The notes beneath the pieces are model-generated. The model was not told where the DNA came from. It was given only the letters and a program-made list of their open reading frames with translations, and ran no database searches. A stretch of 22,651 bases of DNA. Origin: DASPSR01 sp035498715. GTDB taxonomy: Bacteria; Nitrospirota; UBA9217. The stretch's first letter is position 1. The number at the start of each line of letters is the position of its first letter. This document shows, piece after piece, positions 16,092 to 22,651 of this stretch. The DNA is taken from the NCBI GenBank assembly GCA_035498715.1, contig DATJZV010000065.1, positions 1 to 22,651 on the forward strand, in the 5' to 3' direction. The translations under genes were made by a program, and so were the position numbers.

Positions 16092-17267
16092 TCATGATGA
16101 AAGATTTAATGATTTTCTGCGGTTTTTCTTTGATCTCCTGTCCTTTCCACTCCTTCGCTCGGGCCCCTTGTGGTTTGGATCATCGAATCTTCTTCGATCT
16201 TCACCTTTTCTTCGATTGCTGCGAGACCTGCGTTCCTTATGCAACAATTCAAAGACGTAATCGAGCATTTCTTTCCTTTTTTCCAAGAGGATATCTTTAT
16301 ACGCAGTTTCCGTGCGAATTTCTGCCGCCGTCAACTCGAAATGAAAATTTGAAATAAGCGATACAAGGACTTGCTCGATCTGCTCCAGGATTACCCTATC
16401 ATCTTCGAAGCTTTTCTCTTTCCCCCCCCTGAAATTGGCCATCAAAGTATCGATCTCGTGGACGATTTTCTTTGAGTGATCGTGGATGGCTTCATATAAC
16501 CCCGTCAGGGCGAAAACATCTTCCCTGAAGGTGGCCGATATTTCCTTCGACAGTATGCCGACGTCTTTTTTAACGGTTTCGAGGTATTGCTTGGTGATCG
16601 GACCCTGATGCAGGGAATCCTTGAGGTGATCCTTAAAGTGCGTTTTGATCTCCTCGATCAGCTGGTTCTCTTTCTTCCGCTTGATCTGCAAGTCCACGAG
16701 AATAACGATGGATGCTTCACAGAGTTGTTCGATCTTAACCAGATTGTCCCTGATGTACAGAGCAATGTTGCTCAGCTCTTCTGCCAATGCAGCCCAACGT
16801 CTCTTGAGTGTTCCAAGAGTCTCCTTCCGCGCGTCAACCATATCCCGAAGTCTGGCCAGCCTGACCGCGTGATCCTGATTTTTTGGATTGAGCGTTCTTA
16901 TCTCTTTTTCGGCTGACTGAATGAAGACCGCGGGCTTCTTAAAATCGAGCGCTAAGAGCGTTCGCAAAAGATATTTGTACTGCTCCACCGCCGATTTGAG
17001 GGCAGGATTCACAAAGCGGGAATGGATAAGCACACCATAGAACATTTTACTCCTGACGTCCTGTCGCACACTGTCTTGCATCTGATGGTGCTCGAATACC
17101 TGAACATCTTTAAGCAATTCACGATATGTTGACAGGTCGTCGCCGTGCACTTCCCGCCTGCCTTCCTTTTTCATGCTCTCGAGGAAACCGCTGAGTTCCT
17201 GCTGCGTCGGATGGAGCTCAGCGTTCGACCGAAAGCGAAGACCGAATATTGATTTATCTATTATCAT
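16092..17267 (-). CDS. Helical protein of unrecognised family, paralogue B (longer copy)
   Basis: The 391-residue protein is homologous along its full length to the protein at 12865-13887. It contains a 12-residue segment near 56-67 and a charged coiled-coil-like segment at about 117-155 that the other copy lacks. Residues 160-345 are long amphipathic helices. The tail at about 346-385 is a string of RR-x-GxDRR-like units. Similar ERRxGxDRR tails are common next to signalling domains, but no such domain is seen. I chose ATG 17267 because it aligns with the paralogue; a TTG at 17300 is in frame. There is no ribosome binding site. The hemerythrin-like and alpha/alpha-barrel genes follow on the same strand. 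The role is unknown. Confidence 0.78.
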   Translation of the reverse strand: MIIDKSIFGLRFRSNAELHPTQQELSGFLESMKKEGRREVHGDDLSTYRELLKDVQVFEHHQMQDSVRQDVRSKMFYGVLIHSRFVNPALKSAVEQYKYLLRTLLALDFKKPAVFIQSAEKEIRTLNPKNQDHAVRLARLRDMVDARKETLGTLKRRWAALAEELSNIALYIRDNLVKIEQLCEASIVILVDLQIKRKKENQLIEEIKTHFKDHLKDSLHQGPITKQYLETVKKDVGILSKEISATFREDVFALTGLYEAIHDHSKKIVHEIDTLMANFRGGKEKSFEDDRVILEQIEQVLVSLISNFHFELTAAEIRTETAYKDILLEKRKEMLDYVFELLHKERRSRSNRRKGEDRRRFDDPNHKGPERRSGKDRRSKKNRRKSLNLSS

Positions 17268-17299
17268 GGTAGTGACAGTAATGTATGCAGAATATATCA

Positions 17300-17339
17300 A
17301 TCATACAGAAATGCATATCCGGGGTCAAGAGGAGCGTTC
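17300..17339 (-). promoter_or_regulatory. Promoter of paralogue B
   Basis: On the minus strand TTGACC (17323-17328) and TATGAT (17300-17305) are 17 bases apart, giving a start near 17293 and a leader of about 26 bases. GGTCAAGAGGAGCGTTC (plus strand, 17323-17339) matches 16 of 17 bases at the same place upstream of paralogue A. Confidence 0.6.
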
Positions 17340-17623
17340 TATAAGCGCAGAATACTACTTACGGAGTACGAAATGAACAGGAGAGAATAAGAACAAGAAG
17401 GTGGGATCAGGCAGAGACGAGTCAGTCGTCTGCAACCGAGTTACAGGGCACGGCGGGACGTTTTATCCTGTCGTTACTGAGAGAATATTGAACCATAGGC
17501 TATGGCCATGACTTCATACACTGAAGGTGGAAAGCCTACAATTCGAAATACCCGATCTGGCAGAACAAACCATAGATGCGGTCAGGAAGTGATTGGCAAG
17601 CTATTCAGACCAGGGAATTTAAC
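17340..17623. other. Intergenic region between paralogue B and the NtrC-like gene
   Basis: Together with the promoter of paralogue B and its short leader (17268-17339), this makes a gap of about 355 bases downstream of the NtrC-like regulator. I see no gene with a credible start, and no strong hairpin with a T-run on the minus strand to end the upstream operon. Confidence 0.4.
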
Positions 17624-18994
17624 CTATCGTTCTCTGATGTCATACTTCTTCAGCTTATACCTGAGTACCCGTTCACTAATCCCGAGCTTTTCGGCGGCCC
17701 GTGTCTGTATCCCACCTGACTCTTTGAGCGCCTCGATAATCAGGCCGCGTTCAACTGTATCGAGAGTCTCATTCAGCGAGTTTTTCAGCGCTTGGGCAGG
17801 TCGTTCGCCTTCGCTCGTACCTGCCCTCACATGGATAGGGAGATCGGTTGTTGTGATGATGCCCTTTTTCGTGAGCACAATGGCACGCTCAATGATATTT
17901 TCAAGTTCGCGAACATTGCCGGGATAGGAATAGCGCATAAGCAGGTCCCTGGCCTCTGCGGTCACGCCTTCGATCTGTTTCTTGTTCTCCTCTGCGTACT
18001 TTTTGATGAAATGGTCCAGGAGCGCGGGGATATCTTCCTTGCGATCGCGGAGAGGCGGTATGATCAACGACACGACATTCAGCCGGTAATAGAGGTCTTC
18101 CCGAAACTTCCCTTCCTTGACAGCCTGTTCGATATTGCGGTTCGTTGCCGTAATAACGCGGACATCAATCTTGATCGTTTGGTTTCCCCCGAGCCTTTCG
18201 AACTCGCGTTCCTGTAACACGCGGAGGAGCTTTACCTGCATCCCCGGCGTCAGCTCTCCGATCTCATCCAGGAACAGAGTCCCTTGGTCCGCCGCCTCGA
18301 ACCTGCCGGCCCGCTTCGCCGTCGCACCGGTAAACGCGCCTTTTTCGTGGCCGAAGAGCTCGCTCTCGAGCAAAGTCTCCGGCAGCGCCGCGCAATTAAC
18401 TTTAATGAGAGGGAAGTTCGCCCGCGGACTGTTGTAATGAATTGCCTTAGCGACAAGCTCTTTGCCGGTACCGCTCTCGCCGCGGAGCAAGACCGTCGCA
18501 TTGCTCGCTGCCACTCGGCCTGCCTGGTTTAGGACCTCGTCCAAGGCATGGCTGGTGCTCACGATCTCGTCGAATTTGTATCGCTCGCGTAATCGTTCTT
18601 TGAGCTCGGTATTCTCCCGGATCAGGTTCTGCCTCTCTGATATCCGCTCAATAAGGAGCACGAGCTGTTCCGGGTCGATGGGCTTCGGGAGATAATCATA
18701 GGCACCTGCCTTGATGGCCTTCACCGCGGTCTCAATCGTGCCAAAGGCGGTCATGATTATTACGGCCATATCAGGATTAATTTTGTGCACTTCATTCGAA
18801 GTCCGGAGCGCGTCCACTCCCGGTATATTGCAGTCGGTGAGAAAAGCATCAAACCGCTCACGTTTGATCGCCTCCACGGCATCCTGCACATTTCCCACTG
18901 CCAGGACGTCGTACCCCTTCTGAAGCAGAAAATCCCCGATCCTCCGCCTCTCCTGCACTTCATCATCCATGATGAGTATTCGTGATTCTTGCAT
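17624..18994 (-). CDS. NtrC-family sigma-54-dependent response regulator
   Basis: From ATG 18994 (homology start; ATG 19021 is in frame) the protein has 456 residues. The receiver domain (about 4-118) carries Asp10/Asp11, phosphoacceptor Asp54, Thr82 and Lys104. The AAA+ sigma-54 activation domain (about 142-380) has Walker A GESGTGKE (172-179), the sigma-54-contacting loop GAFTGA (219-224), Walker B FLDEIGE (241-247) and the REDLYYRLNV sensor region. A Fis-type helix-turn-helix ends the protein (about 412-452). It should activate sigma-54 promoters when phosphorylated. No sensor kinase is adjacent; it is the last gene after a CNMP-domain protein and Ppx, 60 bases downstream. I saw no clear sigma-54 promoter in the window, so its targets are elsewhere. 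Confidence 0.96.
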   Translation of the reverse strand: MQESRILIMDDEVQERRRIGDFLLQKGYDVLAVGNVQDAVEAIKRERFDAFLTDCNIPGVDALRTSNEVHKINPDMAVIIMTAFGTIETAVKAIKAGAYDYLPKPIDPEQLVLLIERISERQNLIRENTELKERLRERYKFDEIVSTSHALDEVLNQAGRVAASNATVLLRGESGTGKELVAKAIHYNSPRANFPLIKVNCAALPETLLESELFGHEKGAFTGATAKRAGRFEAADQGTLFLDEIGELTPGMQVKLLRVLQEREFERLGGNQTIKIDVRVITATNRNIEQAVKEGKFREDLYYRLNVVSLIIPPLRDRKEDIPALLDHFIKKYAEENKKQIEGVTAEARDLLMRYSYPGNVRELENIIERAIVLTKKGIITTTDLPIHVRAGTSEGERPAQALKNSLNETLDTVERGLIIEALKESGGIQTRAAEKLGISERVLRYKLKKYDIRER

Positions 18995-19053
18995 ATGTTT
19001 CTTGTTACCTCTATGGTGCATAGGCCCAGGGCATTGTGTCTGTTCTCTATGCT

Positions 19054-20016
19054 CTATGCACTGTTCTCCCTGTTCACTTTGTCATACAGGTCGATAAGAA
19101 TCCCTTCCCTCAATCCCCAATCGCTTACAACCATCATAGGATAACCGTATCGCTCCATGATCTCTTGCGCGACGATTGCCCCCGCTAAAATTATATCCTC
19201 GCGGCCCGGTTCAAGCCCTCGGATATTCTTCCGATCCTCGAGCATGCTCCTGCTGAGAACCGAGACGATACCAGCTATTGCTTCACGCGTCAGGATGAAT
19301 CCGTTGATCTTCACAGGATCATATTCCGTCAATTTCTGCTCCATTGCGGCAAGCGTGGTAACCGTACCGGCTGTACCGATGAGAATTCCTGCAGGATCCC
19401 GTCCCAATATCTCATCATGCATGCTGAGTTCGGTTCTCACCACCCGCCTGAGCAGTTCGAGTTCTTCATGGGATGGAGGATCGTGTACGATGAGCCGTTC
19501 CGTAAGATATACCGCACCCAGCGCAAGACTCAGCATCTCCGGCTCTTCGCCGGGGCGGGTCATGATGAATTCGGTGCTGCCACCGCCGATGTCTATGACG
19601 AGGGAGGATCCAAGTTGGTCGGCAGCTGCTGTGCTGCGAACGCCTTTCAGCATGCTCGATACGCCGAGGAGCGTTAGTCGTGCCTCTTCCTCGCCTGTGA
19701 TGACGCGGATATCAAGGCCGGTCCTTTTTTTTACATCATAAACGAATTCAAGGGTATTTGATGCTTTCCTAAGAGCGCTCGTGCCTATCGCCGCTGTATG
19801 GAGAACATGATGTCGACCGATACAGTCCCGAAAATCAAGGAGAGCACTTATTGACCGTTGCAGTGCCTCGCTGGAAAGCATGCCCGTTCGGTCGAGGTTC
19901 TGTCCCAGACGGGTGATTCTTCTTTCGGAGCAGAGTTCCTGGAAAGTAGCTGGCCCGATCTCAGCCACAAGCAGACGGAGGGTGTTCGTGCCTATATCGA
20001 TCCCTGCAAGGATCAT
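19054..20016 (-). CDS. Ppx/GppA-family exopolyphosphatase or pppGpp phosphatase
   Basis: This 320-residue protein is the short form of the family: actin-like domains I and II without the C-terminal HD-like part. Phosphate-binding motifs are present in order: GIDIGTNTLRL (5-15), AAIGTSALRKA (75-85), TGEEEARL with the catalytic Glu around 110 (107-114), IDIGGGSTEF (141-150) and IGTAGTVTTLAAME (213-226). It hydrolyses inorganic polyphosphate or the 5' phosphate of pppGpp; the two cannot be told apart here. Its ATG overlaps the stop of the upstream CNMP-domain gene by four bases (ATGA), so translation is coupled. This links it to the same transcript as the NtrC-like regulator. Confidence 0.94.
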   Translation of the reverse strand: MILAGIDIGTNTLRLLVAEIGPATFQELCSERRITRLGQNLDRTGMLSSEALQRSISALLDFRDCIGRHHVLHTAAIGTSALRKASNTLEFVYDVKKRTGLDIRVITGEEEARLTLLGVSSMLKGVRSTAAADQLGSSLVIDIGGGSTEFIMTRPGEEPEMLSLALGAVYLTERLIVHDPPSHEELELLRRVVRTELSMHDEILGRDPAGILIGTAGTVTTLAAMEQKLTEYDPVKINGFILTREAIAGIVSVLSRSMLEDRKNIRGLEPGREDIILAGAIVAQEIMERYGYPMMVVSDWGLREGILIDLYDKVNRENSA

Positions 20017-20465
20017 TCGATCAGCATATCCCTGAGCCTGGCGCTATAGGCCTTCACGCGCATAGCGAGCAGTTTTGCGATCCTCATTGCAACCCGCGCA
20101 CCGGTCCTCGGGATAAGCTCAACCATTGCCTGGAAATCATTCCTTGTCAGCAAGAGGAGCTCTACAGGCGTCTCAGCCCTCGCGGATACCAGCCTGCTCT
20201 CTTCCTGCAGCAGCGCGAGCTCGCCGAAAAACTCACCCGGGCCGAGCAGAAGGAGGGATTTTTCCTCTCCCTCTCCCGCCATTATGCTGATCCTGACGTT
20301 GCCGCTTTTTATGATATAGAGGGCCTCGGCGGGCATTTTTTCGGTAAAGATCGTCGTGTTCTGCTTTATCTGGCGCTCTTGGAACAGCCCTGCGGCAAGC
20401 TCAATCTCTTCCACGCTGCTGCCTTTAAAGAGCACCGATTTCTGTATAAGCTCCAGGTTATCCAT
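20013..20465 (-). CDS. Cyclic nucleotide-binding (CNMP) domain protein
   Basis: The 150-residue protein is a stand-alone CAP-like beta-roll with no DNA-binding domain. Residues about 5-115 form the domain: LFKGSSVEEIELAAGLF at the start, ALYIIKSGNVRISI in the middle, and the phosphate-binding cassette GEFFGELALLQEESRLVSARA (77-97). The cassette keeps Gly81-Glu82 and an Arg (Arg91) near the cAMP phosphate position. A C-terminal helix (about 118-148) is left where a helix-turn-helix would be. The ligand is unknown. AGGGA lies six bases before the ATG. It is the first gene of the unit driven by the perfect promoter at 20514-20542, and it overlaps ppx by four bases. Confidence 0.92.
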   Translation of the reverse strand: MDNLELIQKSVLFKGSSVEEIELAAGLFQERQIKQNTTIFTEKMPAEALYIIKSGNVRISIMAGEGEEKSLLLLGPGEFFGELALLQEESRLVSARAETPVELLLLTRNDFQAMVELIPRTGARVAMRIAKLLAMRVKAYSARLRDMLIE

Positions 20466-20513
20466 CGTGATCCCTGCGCATGTGGTTTCTAGCTAATAAA
20501 AACATATAGTTGC

Positions 20514-20542
20514 ATTATAGGTATGCATATATTATTTGTCAA
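20514..20542 (-). promoter_or_regulatory. Perfect consensus sigma-70 promoter for CNMP-ppx-NtrC unit
   Basis: On the minus strand TTGACA (plus coordinates 20537-20542) and TATAAT (20514-20519) are separated by 17 bases, matching consensus at all twelve positions. The predicted start near 20507 gives a leader of about 40 bases before the ATG at 20465. The -35 element lies only 11 bases beyond the rqcH stop. Confidence 0.85.
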
Positions 20543-20552
20543 GGAGCTTCGC

Positions 20553-22004
20553 TCATGTTTCTTCGGGCACGGCCATAACCGTATTTCTCTCAGAAAGCGT
20601 TACGAGCCCCGGTTTCGCCCCCTTAGGTTTTTTAACGAACCGTGCGCGGGCGTAGGTAACCGGGACCTTTGCCGCTTTCCTTCCCTTGCTATAGAAAGCC
20701 GCAAGGGCTGCTGCCTTCATGAACACGTCCTGCGGAATGTCAGCACGTCCGGGATTCCGGACCAGTACGTGGGAGCCGGGCATTCCTTCCGCATGCAGCC
20801 AAAGATCGTCGGGACGTGCAAGTTTAGTCGTGACGTAATCGTTACCGGAGGCGCTTTTGCCCACAAGAACTTCCCATCCTCGGTACAGGACCTTTCTGAA
20901 CGGCTCAACCTTTGGCTCGGAACTGCCTTTAATCGCTCCCTTTTGGCGCTCCACGAGATAGCCCTGAGCAATAAGTTCACTGCGAATGCGAAGAAGAGCA
21001 TCAGTGTCAGAGGCGTGTTCAATATCTGACAGGATGGACTTCAGATAGAACGCCTCTTCTTGCGATTGTTGCAACCGTGTCGTGATGATCTCGCGGCCCG
21101 TCTTCGCTTTCTTATATTTTCTGAAATATCTCTCGGCATTCTGAACAGGGGAAAGCCGCGGATCGAGTTGCACCGTAATGACCCGGCCGTCATAACCGGC
21201 AACGTCAGCGGACTCCATGCCGGCTGCCAAGTGACTGAGATTTGCCAGGATCAGTTGCCCCGCCTGCTTATACTCATCTGCACGGTCTGCAGAACGAAGG
21301 TCCTCGGAAATAGCGTTGATCCTGCGCTCTGTCTTTAATAGTGACTGCCGGATGACGGAAGAGATATGGGAATGGAGCGCTGCAGCATGCTTCTGCTCGA
21401 TGAGACGTTCGAAAAATACTTCCACAGCCCTGTTGAACGGGAGTTCAGCGCCATCCTGGCTAAAGGAGGTCCCTTCAGGTGGATTGATCTTCTTTCCCGC
21501 TGAAACTGCAGTTTGAGGCATTTTTACGGGCGCGACATACTTGAGCCCCGGCACGAGGGGATGGCGGACGTGCTCTCCGAACGCTACCGGATAATAGACA
21601 GAGATTATGGTTCCTGCTTCATCGGTCAGAATAAGGTTTGCTGAAGAACCGGTCAGTTCTAGCACAAGCCGGTATTCTGCGCCTGCTTTTGAGCATCTAA
21701 TTTCCGCTATCCTGTCCTGATTCAGAAGGCCGATATCCGTAACCATGGCTCCGGAAATGCGGCTTTTGAGATGCAGAGAAAATCCCTGCAGAGCATGAAC
21801 AGCAGGAGGTTTTGTGCCGACGAGATGGAGCCGGGGCATGGACCGGTCCGGGGAAATGAGCAAAACACAATTCCTTCGTCGTCGGTGAAGAACAAGGTAT
21901 AGTTCTCCGCCGGCCCCTTGATATACCCGGTCCACCCTCGCACCAATGATGAGAGAAGAAAGCTCTTCTACCACCTTCTGAAGATTATGAAAATCCATAC
22001 CCAT
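20553..22004 (-). CDS. rqcH: NFACT-family ribosome quality control protein (RqcH-like)
   Basis: The 483-residue protein is of the Rqc2/NEMF/RqcH family, which binds peptidyl-tRNA-blocked 50S subunits and adds C-terminal Ala tails. Residues about 1-160 form the NFACT-N domain. The Asp-Arg pair needed for tailing in Bacillus RqcH is seen as Asp97-Arg98 with the start I chose. Residues 200-360 hold helix-hairpin-helix and coiled-coil regions (ERRINAISEDL, RYFRKYKKAKTG). The NFACT-R domain is at about 365-465 with DDLWLHAEGMPGSHVLVRN. ATG 22004, ATG 21998 and TTG 22034 are possible starts, none with a good ribosome binding site. It is shorter than the Bacillus protein but complete. The gene lies 62 bases after the QueE-like gene on the same strand. 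Confidence 0.92.
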   Translation of the reverse strand: MGMDFHNLQKVVEELSSLIIGARVDRVYQGAGGELYLVLHRRRRNCVLLISPDRSMPRLHLVGTKPPAVHALQGFSLHLKSRISGAMVTDIGLLNQDRIAEIRCSKAGAEYRLVLELTGSSANLILTDEAGTIISVYYPVAFGEHVRHPLVPGLKYVAPVKMPQTAVSAGKKINPPEGTSFSQDGAELPFNRAVEVFFERLIEQKHAAALHSHISSVIRQSLLKTERRINAISEDLRSADRADEYKQAGQLILANLSHLAAGMESADVAGYDGRVITVQLDPRLSPVQNAERYFRKYKKAKTGREIITTRLQQSQEEAFYLKSILSDIEHASDTDALLRIRSELIAQGYLVERQKGAIKGSSEPKVEPFRKVLYRGWEVLVGKSASGNDYVTTKLARPDDLWLHAEGMPGSHVLVRNPGRADIPQDVFMKAAALAAFYSKGRKAAKVPVTYARARFVKKPKGAKPGLVTLSERNTVMAVPEET

Positions 22005-22023
22005 TGACGTTTTGGTCACTGAT

Positions 22024-22038
22024 TCAACTTTCAACTTT
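22024..22038. repeat. CAACTTT heptamer repeat upstream of rqcH
   Basis: CAACTTTCAACTTTT is two copies of a 7-base unit, nearly the same as the AACTTTT unit repeated at 2344-2366 beside tRNA-Cys. It sits just upstream of the rqcH start, between it and the QueE-like stop. Confidence 0.4.
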
Positions 22039-22066
22039 TCTCATCTTGATTCAAGGATATTCATTC

Positions 22067-22651
22067 TCACGGCACATGGAGGACCTTATGTACTTGGGGA
22101 ATGACGCGCACGTCCTGCAGGATCCGAAGGGCGGCAACCTGAAATTCGACCAGCGTTACCGGTTCTGGCGCAAGCTGACCGCTCGCCGGCTGAATAATGA
22201 AAGGAATAGAAACATCGATCTTCGCGATGATGTTCGCTGAGGTCATAATATCTTCGATCTGCGTATCCTGGGTCACAACAGCCTTTACAAAGACCGATTT
22301 CCCGCGGATGACGGAGAGAAACTTGTTATGATCATCCCAGAATGGTCCGAGTCCCGTGGCGGATGGAAGCTTGAAATCCATGCTGACCACATCAATCAGG
22401 CTCCGGATATCCTCCATTGCCCGGTAATGGGTGCCGCTGGTTTCCAGATATATACTGAAATCCTTCCTCACGTAAGGAAGCCATTCCATAAGAAACTGAA
22501 GCTGGAGGAGAGGCTCGCCGCCCGTCAGACTGACCGTAGGACGAGATGGCCCCTGTACGATCAGACGCGTACAGAATTCCGTCAATTGGAGCGCGGGAAG
22601 AGGATTGGAAACCCATTCGTACTCGGTGGAAACCGCTGACCTTTGAACGCG
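22067..22651 (-). CDS. queE: QueE-like 7-carboxy-7-deazaguanine synthase (radical SAM), C-terminal part
   Basis: The frame is open to the right edge of the window, so the N-terminus with the iron-sulfur CxxxCxxC motif is missing; 194 residues are visible. SLTGGEPLLQ is the SAM-binding GGE motif of radical SAM enzymes. 'IYLETSGT', 'VVSMDFKLPS' and the closing 'VRVIPQVHKVLHVP' are typical of QueE-type enzymes. These convert 6-carboxy-tetrahydropterin to 7-carboxy-7-deazaguanine, the precursor of queuosine in tRNA. A short internal start (TTG at 22585) is ignored because homologous-looking sequence continues upstream. The stop is 62 bases before rqcH, so the two may share a transcript. Confidence 0.88.
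   Translation of the reverse strand, partial: RVQRSAVSTEYEWVSNPLPALQLTEFCTRLIVQGPSRPTVSLTGGEPLLQLQFLMEWLPYVRKDFSIYLETSGTHYRAMEDIRSLIDVVSMDFKLPSATGLGPFWDDHNKFLSVIRGKSVFVKAVVTQDTQIEDIMTSANIIAKIDVSIPFIIQPASGQLAPEPVTLVEFQVAALRILQDVRVIPQVHKVLHVP

Noticed and set aside
16092..16352. Phe/Leu/Arg-rich plus-strand frames opposite the paralogues' tails
   Set aside because: They are reverse-strand readings of the repetitive Arg/Asp codons; they look alike in both copies only because the sense genes are paralogous.

Overview
The window looks like chromosomal DNA of moderate G+C from a Gram-negative bacterium. The mix of genes (sigma-54 response regulator, response regulator fused to GGDEF, short Ppx/GppA phosphatase, RqcH-type NFACT protein, hemerythrin-like protein, rhomboid-fold protein) fits a Nitrospirota- or Desulfobacterota-like lineage. 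This is inference; no gene here fixes the taxon. There is no integrase, transposase, CRISPR array or phage gene.

Layout. 167-1324 (-): an exported protein with a cohesin-like N-terminal domain, then about 1 kb without a gene. That gap holds paired CGGTC/GACCG half-sites, a near-consensus promoter at 2060-2088, a degenerate tRNA-Gly-like sequence (2211-2297) and an intact tRNA-Cys (2377-2452). 2598-6113 (+): dnaE. 6277-7578 (+): an orphan HEPN-domain protein with its own promoter. 8023-8538 (-): a small nitroreductase. 8953-9327 (+): a small HEAT-like protein. 9500-10429 (+): a PleD-like diguanylate cyclase. 10671-12164 (+): a two-gene unit of a DUF6882-like protein and a rhomboid-fold membrane protein with a C-terminal zinc ribbon.

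From 12265 to the right edge every gene is on the minus strand. A GNAT acetyltransferase (12265-12765) lies beyond a pair of paralogous helical proteins of unrecognised family (12865-13887 and 16092-17267). These flank an alpha/alpha-barrel-like protein (14250-15425) and a hemerythrin-like protein (15590-15994). Both paralogues carry the same promoter architecture (TTGACC-N17-TATGAT) and the same Arg/Asp-rich tail, so they look like a duplicated, possibly co-regulated module. This block is the most likely place for something undescribed.

The right end is regulatory and housekeeping. A perfect TTGACA-N17-TATAAT promoter (20514-20542) drives a cyclic-nucleotide-binding-domain protein, Ppx/GppA (4-base overlap) and an NtrC-type regulator. 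Upstream of these are rqcH and the C-terminal part of a QueE-like radical SAM enzyme that runs off the window. The clear themes are nucleotide signalling (GGDEF, CNMP domain, PPX) and translation or replication upkeep (tRNA, DnaE, RqcH, QueE). How the unknown minus-strand module connects to them is not visible from sequence.
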